Positions 9,868-16,784 of a stretch of DNA of 64,000 nucleotides are shown here, in pieces. The notes below the pieces were generated by a model. The model was not told the origin of the DNA, searched no databases, and was given only the letters and a program-made list of their open reading frames with translations. Source of the stretch: Tabrizicola fusiformis. GTDB lineage: Bacteria; Pseudomonadota; Alphaproteobacteria; Rhodobacterales; Rhodobacteraceae. The position numbers and the translations under genes are program-made. Location of the stretch: the NCBI RefSeq assembly GCF_013328815.1, contig NZ_JABUHN010000003.1, forward strand, positions 186,001 to 250,000, in the 5' to 3' direction. Each line of letters starts with the position of its first letter. Within the stretch, counting starts at the first letter, position 1.

Positions 9868-11367
9868 ATGAATGTTCTCGTCTGGCTCAAACGCGACCTG
9901 CGCCTTGCCGACCATCCCGCGCTGACCCTTGCGGCGGGCATGGGCCGGGCCTTGCCGGTCTATGTGGTCGAGCCGGAATATTGGCAGCTCCCCGACACCT
10001 CAGCCCGGCAATGGGAGGTGACGGCCGAGGCGCTGGCCGATCTGCGTGAGGCACTGGCAGCGGTTGGGATGCCGCTGGTGCTGCGCGTGGGGCCCGCGGT
10101 CGAGGTGCTGGCGCGGCTGTGTCGGCAGCATGACATCACCACGATCGTCAGCCATGAGGAAACCGGCAATCTCTGGACCTTCGCCCGCGACCGGCAAGTC
10201 GGCGCATGGGCGCGCGGCGCGGGGATTGTCTGGCATGAGGTGCCGCAATCGGGCGTGGTGCGGCGCCTTGGCAACCGTGACGGCTGGCAGGCGCGGCGCG
10301 ATGCCTTCACCGCCGAGGCGGTGCTGCCGGCGCCCGCCATGGTGCCGGTTCCGGGGGTCGAGCGCGGGCAGATCCCCACCGCCCGCGCCCTGCGGCTGGC
10401 CGAAGACCGCTGCCCCCATCGCCAGCGTGGCGGCCGGACCGAGGCGTTGTTGCTGCTCGACAGCTTTCTGACGCAGCGCGGGGAGCCCTATCGCAGCGCA
10501 ATGTCCGCCCCCCTCGCCGCCGAGCGGGCCTGCTCGCGGCTGTCGCCGCATCTGGCCCTTGGCAGCCTGTCGGGGCGCGAGGCGGTGCAGGCAACCACGG
10601 CCCGCGCGGCGGAACGGCCCGGCGGGCGCTGGGGCGGGGCGCTGTCCAGCTTTCAAAGCCGCCTCGCCTGGCGCGATCACTTCATGCAGAAGCTGGAAGA
10701 TCAGCCCGACATCGAGCTGCGCTGCCTGTCGCGCGCCGCCGAGGCGCTTCGCCCGCGCGAAGCCGATGCCACCCGGCTGGCAGCATGGGCCACCGGGCAG
10801 ACCGGCCTGCCTTTTGTCGATGCCTGTATGCGCTATCTTCAGGCCACGGGCTGGCTGAATTTCCGGATGCGGGCAATGCTGATGGCGGTGGCTTCGTATC
10901 ACCTCTGGCTGGACTGGCGGGCGACGGGCCATGTGCTGGCCCGGGCCTTCACCGATTACGAGCCGGGCATCCACTGGCCGCAGGTGCAGATGCAGTCGGG
11001 GGTGACGGCGATCAACACGCCGCGCATCTACAACCCGGTGAAACAGGGGCTGGAGCAGGACCCGACCGGCGCCTTCACCCGGCGCTGGCTGCCGGAACTG
11101 GCGGCGGTGCCGGACGGTTTTCTGCAAGAGCCGTGGAAATGGCCGGGCTTTGCGAAAATCGCCGGGCGCCGCTATCCCGAGCCGCTGGTCGATCCGGTGG
11201 CAGCGGCGCGGGCCGCCCGCGATGCCGTCTGGGAGTTGCGCCGCCGCGAGGGCCACCGGGATGAGGCGGCGGCCATCGCCGCCCGCCACGCCAGCCGCGC
11301 CCCGGCCCGCAGCCCGCGCCGGATGACGGCACGGCCTGCCTCGGCCCAACTAGCGCTGGACCTGTAA
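9868..11367 (+). CDS. Photolyase/cryptochrome family FAD protein
   Basis: 499 residues. The N-terminal alpha/beta antenna domain starts MNVLVWLKRDLRLADHPAL; the C-terminal FAD domain contains CSRLSPHLALGSLS (222-235), FQSRLAWRDHF (262-272), TGLPFVDACMRYL..TGW (312-329), RIYNPVKQ and EPWKWP. It resembles class I CPD photolyases overall, but the usual FAD-pocket stretch of the type NNGGWQW is replaced by GIHWPQVQMQSG near 367-378, which marks a separate proteobacterial branch. Either light-driven repair of pyrimidine dimers or a photoreceptor role is possible. The frame is open far upstream; the ATG at 9868 fits the family N-terminus. It ends 3 nt before a DUF2256 gene, a pairing seen in other bacteria, which suggests cotranscription. 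Confidence 0.85.
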   Translation: MNVLVWLKRDLRLADHPALTLAAGMGRALPVYVVEPEYWQLPDTSARQWEVTAEALADLREALAAVGMPLVLRVGPAVEVLARLCRQHDITTIVSHEETGNLWTFARDRQVGAWARGAGIVWHEVPQSGVVRRLGNRDGWQARRDAFTAEAVLPAPAMVPVPGVERGQIPTARALRLAEDRCPHRQRGGRTEALLLLDSFLTQRGEPYRSAMSAPLAAERACSRLSPHLALGSLSGREAVQATTARAAERPGGRWGGALSSFQSRLAWRDHFMQKLEDQPDIELRCLSRAAEALRPREADATRLAAWATGQTGLPFVDACMRYLQATGWLNFRMRAMLMAVASYHLWLDWRATGHVLARAFTDYEPGIHWPQVQMQSGVTAINTPRIYNPVKQGLEQDPTGAFTRRWLPELAAVPDGFLQEPWKWPGFAKIAGRRYPEPLVDPVAAARAARDAVWELRRREGHRDEAAAIAARHASRAPARSPRRMTARPASAQLALDL

Positions 11368-11370
11368 GCC

Positions 11371-12090
11371 ATGGCGAAGACGCGCAAAAAGGCCAACCTG
11401 CCGGTCAAGACCTGTGCGACCTGTGGCCGCCCGATGGTCTGGCGCCGGGCCTGGGCCAAGGTCTGGGACGAGGTCAGATACTGCTCGGACGGCTGCCGCA
11501 GGCGCAAGGGGGCTGCAAGGCAAGACATCACGAGCGGCCCGCCCCTGCCCGACCCCGGAGGGGTTTTGCACCCCTCCGGACCTCCCCGCAGGATATTTGC
11601 AGAAAGAGGATGGGGCAGAAGATCAGTTGGCGCCGATGAAGCGGGCCAATTTGCCCAGCGTCTGAAGCCCCAGTTCCACCGCGCCAAAGCCTTTGGCGTT
11701 TTCGTATTCCTCGGGCGTGATGAAGATCATGCCAAGGGTGACCGTGGTCACGCCGTCCACCTCGGCGAAACTGGCCCAGGCATCGGCATGTTTCGGGCCG
11801 TTCTCGCCCCAGTGCAGGGTGTATTCCAGACGGCTCTGCGGCTCTACCAGCGTATAGCGGTGGTGGTTGGGCCAGACCGTGCCATCCGGCCCGATCATGT
11901 CGAACACCCATTCACCGCCTTCGCGCAGGTCGATCCGCGCGGTGCGGCAGGAAAACCCGTCCGGCCCCCACCATTGCGGCAGGGTTTCGGGATTCATCCA
12001 GGCGCCCCAGACCAGACGGACCGGCGCCCGGATGGTCCGCTGGATCAGCATGGTGCGGTCGGAGGTCATGCCTTCAATCCCTGCGCATAG
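11371..12090 (+). CDS. DUF2256 small Cys-rich protein with run-on C-terminus
   Basis: The first 47 residues are a typical DUF2256 protein: basic N-terminus MAKTRKKANLPVKT, then a four-cysteine knuckle (Cys15, Cys18, Cys38, Cys42 in CATCG and YCSDGC) likely to bind zinc. Family members normally stop soon after the RRRKG stretch. Here no stop occurs: the frame runs through an intergenic repeat hairpin (11555-11579) and then antisense across the next SRPBCC gene to TAA/TGA at 12088-12090, giving a nominal 239 residues. The real product may be the short domain with an unnatural tail, or the stop may have been lost by a recent indel. DUF2256 genes often sit beside photolyase-like genes, as here, but their role is unknown. 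Confidence 0.6.
   Translation: MAKTRKKANLPVKTCATCGRPMVWRRAWAKVWDEVRYCSDGCRRRKGAARQDITSGPPLPDPGGVLHPSGPPRRIFAERGWGRRSVGADEAGQFAQRLKPQFHRAKAFGVFVFLGRDEDHAKGDRGHAVHLGETGPGIGMFRAVLAPVQGVFQTALRLYQRIAVVVGPDRAIRPDHVEHPFTAFAQVDPRGAAGKPVRPPPLRQGFGIHPGAPDQTDRRPDGPLDQHGAVGGHAFNPCA
11553..11615 (+). repeat. Intergenic element, GAGGATATTT family, copy 3
   Basis: A 9-bp stem CCGGAGGGG / CCCCTCCGG (11555-11563 with 11571-11579) is followed by ACCTCCCCGCAGGATATTTGC and AGAAAGAGGATG. It resembles the copy upstream of pepP at 23759. It would be intergenic if the DUF2256 gene stopped where its relatives do. Confidence 0.6.
11623..12069 (-). CDS. SRPBCC (AHSA1-like) protein 3 of ArsR operon
   Basis: 148 residues, START/Bet v1-like helix-grip fold of the AHSA1 group: IQRTIRAPVRLVWGAWMNPETLPQWWGPDGF, a glycine-rich strand (LREGGEWVFDMIGPDG), and a long C-terminal helix (GAVELGLQTLGKLARFI). 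Such proteins bind hydrophobic ligands or act as small chaperone-like factors; no ligand can be named. It is the last gene of a run of four on the minus strand (ArsR, then three SRPBCC paralogues), and its start overlaps the preceding stop by 4 nt. The ORF on the opposite strand (DUF2256 run-on) covers it in antisense. Confidence 0.85.
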   Translation of the reverse strand: MTSDRTMLIQRTIRAPVRLVWGAWMNPETLPQWWGPDGFSCRTARIDLREGGEWVFDMIGPDGTVWPNHHRYTLVEPQSRLEYTLHWGENGPKHADAWASFAEVDGVTTVTLGMIFITPEEYENAKGFGAVELGLQTLGKLARFIGAN

Positions 12091-12536
12091 GTTTCAAGCT
12101 GCGTGGCGACCGTGCCCCAGCCATCGTAAAAGCCCATGTCCTTGTGCGCCTTGGCCGTATCCGGGTTGCGGTGCCGGGCGGTGGCGGTATAGCGGGTCCG
12201 CCCGCCGCCCAAATCCTCGAAGGTGACGATGGCGGTCATGAAGGGTTCGGGCGCGGGTTTCCAACCGGCGGTGTAGCCATCGGTGAAGACCAGCTTTTCG
12301 TTGGGGATCACCTCAAGATAAACGCCGTTGTTTTCCATCAGGTTGCCCTCCACCTCAAACGTGGTGTTGCAGGCGCCGCCGGGGCGCACGTCCAGGCTGC
12401 AATGGGTCACCTTATGGGGCTTCGGCACGAACCAGTGAACCAGATGTTCGGGCGTGGTCCAGCATTTATACAGCAATTCGCGCGGCGCGTTCAGTTCACG
12501 CACCAGTTGCAGGTCCAGTTCCGGGTCAAGCTGCAT
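12066..12536 (-). CDS. SRPBCC (AHSA1-like) protein 2 of ArsR operon
   Basis: 156 residues of the same helix-grip family: LVRELNAPRELLYKCWTTPEHLVHWFVPKPHKV, DVRPGGACNTTFEVEGN, a central strand FMTAIVTFEDLGGGRTRYTATARH and the terminal motif HKDMGFYDGWGTVATQLETYAQGL. The GF.DGWGT..DQL ending is shared with the next upstream paralogue, so these two are closer to each other than to the third. It overlaps the downstream SRPBCC start by 4 nt (ATGA) and is 12 nt from the upstream one, consistent with translational coupling in one mRNA. Confidence 0.87.
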   Translation of the reverse strand: MQLDPELDLQLVRELNAPRELLYKCWTTPEHLVHWFVPKPHKVTHCSLDVRPGGACNTTFEVEGNLMENNGVYLEVIPNEKLVFTDGYTAGWKPAPEPFMTAIVTFEDLGGGRTRYTATARHRNPDTAKAHKDMGFYDGWGTVATQLETYAQGLKA

Positions 12537-12548
12537 GATCGTCTCCTT

Positions 12549-13043
12549 TCAATCGTCAAATGAGGGCGCAAGCGCCGCAAGCTGATCAGCCACCGTGCCC
12601 CAGCCGTCGTGAAAGCCCATCTCGCGGTGGCGGCTGGCATCCTCGGGGCGGGCATGGCGGGCGGTGGCGACATAGCGGGTGGCCGCCCCTTCGGCGATCA
12701 GCGCGATTTCGGCGGCAAAGCCGAACATCGGCTGCGCCACCGGCACAAAGCCCGCTGTCATCAGGTCGGTAAAGCGCAGCCGGTGCTGCGGCTCGGCATG
12801 AAGGATCATCATTTCAACGCGGTGTTCGCCGCCATCCGGCAGGCGCATATGGGTGAAAAACCGCCCGCCGGGCTGCGGCTCGATCACCAGATCGGTGATT
12901 TCCACCGGGCTTGGCACCCACCAGCGGCGCAGGCGGTCCGCCTCGGTCAGGCAGCGCCAGAGCGTTGCGGCGGGCGCCGGGATCAGCCGTTCCACCCGCA
13001 GGTCGCGTGCGGGATCAAGGGCAGGGTCGCGGTCAGTTGTCAT
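12549..13043 (-). CDS. SRPBCC (AHSA1-like) protein 1 of ArsR operon
   Basis: 164 residues. Signature stretches are VERLIPAPAATLWRCLTEADRLRRWWVPSPVEI, IEPQPGGRFFTHMRLPDGG and the C-terminal HREMGFHDGWGTVADQLAAL. It belongs to the AHSA1/SRPBCC group that very often sits next to an ArsR-type regulator, as here. The start overlaps the end of the arsR gene by 11 nt. Tandem copies of such genes behind a single regulator suggest response to a small hydrophobic or stress-related ligand, but that is an inference; the sequence shows no catalytic signature. Confidence 0.87.
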   Translation of the reverse strand: MTTDRDPALDPARDLRVERLIPAPAATLWRCLTEADRLRRWWVPSPVEITDLVIEPQPGGRFFTHMRLPDGGEHRVEMMILHAEPQHRLRFTDLMTAGFVPVAQPMFGFAAEIALIAEGAATRYVATARHARPEDASRHREMGFHDGWGTVADQLAALAPSFDD

Positions 13044-13377
13044 CGCCTTGCTCCATCAGCTTCATCACATAGGCTTCCAGCCGGTCGGCGCGGCCCTCCC
13101 AGATGGCGCGCTGTTCGGCCAGCCAGTCGGCTGTGGCGGCCAGCGTTTCGGGCCGGGCATGGCACATCCGGGTGCGGCCGGTCTTTTCGGTGGCAATCAG
13201 TTGCGCCTCTTCCAGAACCGACAGATGGCGCATCACCGTGGGCAGGGCGAGGCCGGTCGGCCGCGCCAGTTCGGAAACCGGCACCGCCCCCTTGCCCAGC
13301 CGCGCCAGCATGGCACGCCGCGTCGGATCGGACAGCGCCTGAAAGATAAGGTCGAGGTCGGGATCAAACTTAGCCAT
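13033..13377 (-). CDS. ArsR-family winged-helix regulator
   Basis: 114 residues. FDPDLDLIFQALSDPTRRAMLARLGKG, SELARPTGLALPTVMRHLSVLEEAQLIATEKTGRTRMCH is the classical ArsR winged helix-turn-helix with wing. No metal-binding ELCVCDL motif is present, so a non-metal ligand, or none, is likely; this is the subgroup usually cotranscribed with SRPBCC proteins. Start: ATG 13377 (MAKFDPD); an in-frame ATG five codons earlier (13392) cannot be excluded. A perfect 7-bp inverted repeat straddles the ATG, a natural autoregulatory operator. The open frame continues far upstream through the opposite-strand glcB start and is not coding there. Confidence 0.9.
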   Translation of the reverse strand: MAKFDPDLDLIFQALSDPTRRAMLARLGKGAVPVSELARPTGLALPTVMRHLSVLEEAQLIATEKTGRTRMCHARPETLAATADWLAEQRAIWEGRADRLEAYVMKLMEQGDDN

Positions 13378-13387
13378 AACGCTAAGT
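13368..13387. promoter_or_regulatory. Candidate ArsR operator over the start codon
   Basis: ACTTAGC and GCTAAGT form a perfect 7-bp inverted repeat around the 6-nt spacer CATAAC, which contains the arsR start codon in antisense. Palindromes of this size near their own promoter are usual ArsR-family binding sites. It is AT-rich compared with its surroundings. Confidence 0.6.
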
Positions 13388-13544
13388 ATCATGTCCCGCC
13401 AAGGCTGGCAAGCCGCCTGATGGATTTTCAGGCTTTGGCCGAAGCATATTCCGCCCGGCAAGGGCAATCGGGCCGTGGCCTGTGTTGCCTGAAACGGCGG
13501 CGGCCCGTATCTGTGGACAGAGGTATGCAGCAGGAGGGGCGGCA

Positions 13545-15695
13545 ATGGTCGAACGGTTGGATCGCAGCGGGTTGCAGGTGGATGCCCGGCTGGTGGCCTT
13601 CGTCGAGGGGAAGGCCCTGCCCGGCAGCGGCATTGGTGCCGATGCCTTCTGGAGCGGCCTTGCCGCCACGCTGACCGATCTGGCGCCAAAAAACCGGGCC
13701 TTGCTGGAACGGCGGAGCGTGTTGCAGGCGCAGATCGACGGCTGGCACATCGCCCACCGCGGGCAGGCGCCCGACCCTGCCGCCTATCAGGCGTTTCTGC
13801 GCGAGATCGGCTATCTCTTGCCGGAGGGGCCGGATTTCCAGATCGGCACCGCCAATGTGGACCCCGAGATTGCCCGCATCGCCGGGCCGCAGCTTGTGGT
13901 GCCGGTGATGAACGCGCGCTATGCGCTGAATGCCGCCAATGCCCGCTGGGGCAATCTTTACGATGCGCTTTATGGCACCGATGCCTTGGGCGACCTGCCC
14001 AAGGGCAAGGGCTTTGACCCCGAGCGCGGCGCGCGGGTGATCGCTTGGGCCAAGGCGTTCCTTGACACCGCCGCGCCGCTTTCCGGGGCCACATGGGCGG
14101 AGGTCACCGCGATTGTGGCGGGGGCCGAGTTGCAGCTTGCCACCGCGCGCGGGCCGGTGGGCTTGCTGCGCCCGGGCCAGTATCTGGGCCATGCGCAGGA
14201 CGGGGATTGGGGCTTTGTCCTGTTGGAAAACAACGGGTTGAAGATCGAAATCCTCGTGAACCGCAAAGAGGGCACCGGCATCACCGACCCGGCGGGCATC
14301 GCAGCGGTGAACCTTGAGGCGGCGCTGTCGGCCATCATGGATTGCGAAGATTCCATCGCCGCCGTCGATGCCGAGGACAAGGTTCTGGCCTATGGCAACT
14401 GGCTGGGCCTGATGAAGGGCGACCTGACGGAAGAGGTGCAGAAGGGCGGCAAGACCATCACCCGGCGGCTTTACGGCGATTTCACCTATACCGCCCCCGA
14501 TGGCAGCCCCCTGCCCGTCAAATGCCGCGCGCTGATGCTGGTGCGCAATGTCGGGCATCTGATGACCAATCCGGCCATCCTGCTGCCGGATGGCGCCGAG
14601 GTGCCCGAAGGCATCATGGATGCCTTTGTCACCACGCTTTGCGCGCTGCACGACCTGAAGAAACCCGAGGGGCCGCGCAATTCGGTGGCCGGCTCGGTCT
14701 ATGTGGTCAAGCCCAAGATGCACGGGCCGGAAGAAGTGGCCTTTGCCGTGGAAATCTTTGACCAGGTCGAGGCGGCGCTGGGCCTGCCTGCCAATACCGT
14801 CAAGCTGGGCATCATGGATGAAGAGCGCCGAACCAGCGCCAATCTCAAGGAATGCATCAGGGCGGCGCGCGACCGGGTGGCTTTCATCAATACCGGCTTC
14901 CTCGACCGGACCGGGGATGAGATGCACACGGGCATGGAAGCGGGGCCGATGATCCGCAAGGGCGACATGAAAAATGCCGCCTGGATCAAGAGTTACGAAG
15001 ATCGCAACGTCGATATCGGGCTGGCCTGCGGCTTGCAGGGGCGCGCGCAGATCGGCAAGGGGATGTGGGCGGCGCCCGATCTGATGGCGGCGATGCTGGA
15101 GCAGAAGATCGCCCATCCCCGCGCCGGGGCGAATTGCGCCTGGGTGCCCTCGCCCACCGCCGCCACGCTGCACGCCACGCATTACCACCGCGTCGATGTC
15201 CGCGCCCGTCAGGACGAGATTGCCAAGGGCGGGGCGCGCGGCACCCTGGCCGACCTTCTGACAGTGCCGACGGCGGCGGGGATCAACTGGCAACCCGATG
15301 AAATTACATCGGAAACCGAGAACAACGCGCAGGGCATCCTGGGCTATGTGGTGCGCTGGGTCGATCAGGGGGTGGGCTGTTCCAAAGTGCCCGACATCCA
15401 TGATGTGGCGCTGATGGAAGACCGTGCCACCTGCCGGATTTCGGCGCAGCATCTGGCCAACTGGCTGCATCACGGCGTGGTCAGCGCCGATCAGGTCATG
15501 GCGGTGATGCGCAAGATGGCGGCTGTGGTCGATGGCCAGAACGCCGGGGATGCGGCCTATCGGCCGATGGCGCCGGGCTTTGACGGGCCGGCGTTCCGGG
15601 CGGCCTGCGATCTGGTCTTCAAGGGGCGCGAGCAGCCTTCGGGCTATACCGAACCGCTGCTGCATCACTGGCGGCAGGTGGCGAAGGCGCTGTAA
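13545..15695 (+). CDS. glcB: Malate synthase G
   Basis: 716 residues, the length of the G isoform. It condenses glyoxylate with acetyl-CoA to malate in the glyoxylate shunt and in glycolate use. Seen: [29 protein letters not shown] near the N-terminus, the insertion domain typical of the G type, the barrel stretch [41 protein letters not shown], and the active-site region [22 protein letters not shown] with Asp626 as the probable catalytic base. The ATG at 13545 is preceded by AGGAGG-like bases; the frame extends upstream to 13482 without a site. It is divergent from the ArsR operon, about 170 nt apart, and no isocitrate lyase gene is in view. Confidence 0.97.
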   Translation: MVERLDRSGLQVDARLVAFVEGKALPGSGIGADAFWSGLAATLTDLAPKNRALLERRSVLQAQIDGWHIAHRGQAPDPAAYQAFLREIGYLLPEGPDFQIGTANVDPEIARIAGPQLVVPVMNARYALNAANARWGNLYDALYGTDALGDLPKGKGFDPERGARVIAWAKAFLDTAAPLSGATWAEVTAIVAGAELQLATARGPVGLLRPGQYLGHAQDGDWGFVLLENNGLKIEILVNRKEGTGITDPAGIAAVNLEAALSAIMDCEDSIAAVDAEDKVLAYGNWLGLMKGDLTEEVQKGGKTITRRLYGDFTYTAPDGSPLPVKCRALMLVRNVGHLMTNPAILLPDGAEVPEGIMDAFVTTLCALHDLKKPEGPRNSVAGSVYVVKPKMHGPEEVAFAVEIFDQVEAALGLPANTVKLGIMDEERRTSANLKECIRAARDRVAFINTGFLDRTGDEMHTGMEAGPMIRKGDMKNAAWIKSYEDRNVDIGLACGLQGRAQIGKGMWAAPDLMAAMLEQKIAHPRAGANCAWVPSPTAATLHATHYHRVDVRARQDEIAKGGARGTLADLLTVPTAAGINWQPDEITSETENNAQGILGYVVRWVDQGVGCSKVPDIHDVALMEDRATCRISAQHLANWLHHGVVSADQVMAVMRKMAAVVDGQNAGDAAYRPMAPGFDGPAFRAACDLVFKGREQPSGYTEPLLHHWRQVAKAL

Positions 15696-15732
15696 GGCGC
15701 CGTCGTTTCCGCGTCCCTTTTCCGTAGTTATT

Positions 15733-15755
15733 CTGTATTTTTTTCGTAAATACAG
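15733..15755. terminator. AT-rich hairpin between convergent glcB and bolA
   Basis: An 8-bp stem (CTGTATTT / AAATACAG) with a T-rich 7-nt loop lies in the 66-bp gap between the two stops. The AT-rich stem makes it a weak terminator, but it is the only structure in the gap. Confidence 0.5.
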
Positions 15756-15761
15756 GCCCGG

Positions 15762-16013
15762 TCAGGCCGCGTCGATCGCCAGCGCGTGGATGCGGCCCAC
15801 CAGATCGCCCAGCGCCTGATGCACGGCGCGGTGGCGGGCGACCCGGCCAAGGGGCGCCAGCGCCGCTGACCGGATCAGAACCGCGAAATGGCTTTCTCCG
15901 CTGCCGTCATCGCCGGAATGCCCGGCATGGCGGTGGCTTTCGTTCACCACCTCCAGCCGCTCGGGGGCGAAGGCGGCGGTCAGCCGGTGGCGCATCTCGC
16001 TCTCGATATTCAT
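15762..16013 (-). CDS. bolA: BolA-family protein
   Basis: 83 residues. The fold is seen from MNIESEMRHRLTAAFAPERLEVVNESHRHAGH (the invariant ESHxHxGH-type motif), SHFAVLIRSAAL and RHRAVHQALGDLVGRIHALAI, which holds the conserved His and helix of BolA. BolA proteins pair with monothiol glutaredoxins and act in iron-sulfur cluster handling, and some bind DNA. This short form with conserved histidines in ESHRHAGH is the BolA1-like type. No glutaredoxin gene is adjacent in this window. It is divergent from the J-domain gene, with 71 nt between the starts, an arrangement I believe is common in Rhodobacteraceae. Confidence 0.92.
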   Translation of the reverse strand: MNIESEMRHRLTAAFAPERLEVVNESHRHAGHSGDDGSGESHFAVLIRSAALAPLGRVARHRAVHQALGDLVGRIHALAIDAA

Positions 16014-16084
16014 TTTTCCGTTGCCCCCTTCACCTTGCCAGCCAAATCCCTAAACTTGTGGCCCCGAGTCGGAAAGGCCTGCTG

Positions 16085-16717
16085 ATGTCCAAAACCCCCT
16101 TTGAATTTGACCTGCGGGTGTCGGCCGACAAGGCCAAGCGCAAGACCGGGCGGCGCGGCGGCATGTCCGGCGCCTTTGACAGTTCGACCCGGCCCTGCGA
16201 TTTTCCGGGCTGCAAGGAGAAGGGCGCCTATCGTGCGCCGAAATCGCCCGATCTTCTGGACGAGTATTTCTGGTTCTGCCGCGACCACATCCGCGAATAC
16301 AACCTGAAATGGAATTTCTTCGGCACCGCCACCGATGAAGAGTTCAAGAAGCTCTGGGACAAGGACCGCATGTGGGAGCGCGAGACCAAGCCCTTCAGCC
16401 GCAAGGATGACGGCCGCGCCTGGCAGCGGCTGGGCGTGGATGATCCGATGGAGCTTTTGGGCGAGAAGGCCACGCAGAACCCCGGGCGCCCGGTTTCGAC
16501 CGCCACCCGCAAGCTGCCCCCGACCGAGCGCAAGGCGGTAGAAATCCTTGATGCCCGCGACACCTGGACCAAGGCGGAAATCCGCAAGCAATACAAGTCG
16601 CTGGTCAAGGATCTGCACCCCGACATGAACGGCGGCGACCGCAGCGACGAGGAACGGCTGCAAGAGGTGGTCTGGGCCTGGGATCAGATCAAGGACAGCC
16701 GGTTCTTCAAGGACTGA
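16085..16717 (+). CDS. C-terminal J-domain protein
   Basis: 210 residues. Only the last 60 form a J domain: EILDARDTWTKAEIRKQYKSLVKDLHPDMNGG with the Hsp70-contacting HPD at 178-180, then EERLQEVVWAWDQIKDSRFF. The first 140 residues contain two cysteines in CDFPGCKEKGAYRAP, plus FCRDHIREYN and a charged linker, a pattern conserved in alphaproteobacterial DnaJ-like proteins of this length. It would stimulate DnaK on an unidentified client or act as a small cochaperone. The ATG at 16085 is chosen over an upstream one nine codons earlier by homology to the usual MSKTPFEFDLRV-type start. Followed by a half-copy of the GGATGGGCA repeat. Confidence 0.88.
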   Translation: MSKTPFEFDLRVSADKAKRKTGRRGGMSGAFDSSTRPCDFPGCKEKGAYRAPKSPDLLDEYFWFCRDHIREYNLKWNFFGTATDEEFKKLWDKDRMWERETKPFSRKDDGRAWQRLGVDDPMELLGEKATQNPGRPVSTATRKLPPTERKAVEILDARDTWTKAEIRKQYKSLVKDLHPDMNGGDRSDEERLQEVVWAWDQIKDSRFFKD

Positions 16718-16740
16718 CAGGGCCGGGTGCCCGACTTGCC

Positions 16741-16766
16741 CGTAGGATGGGCAATCTGCCCATCCT
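16741..16766. repeat. GGATGGGCA palindromic repeat, half copy A
   Basis: CGTAGGATGGGCA ATC TGCCCATCCT forms a 10-bp stem. It is the single-hairpin form of the longer element found at 20681-20746 and 25621-25679. It lies between the convergent J-domain and glycosyltransferase genes. Confidence 0.85.
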
Positions 16767-16784
16767 GCCTGCGCCCGGATGCGA

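Noticed and set aside
13428-15668. A 746-codon open frame antisense to malate synthase
   Set aside because: Shadow of glcB; no family and no start site.
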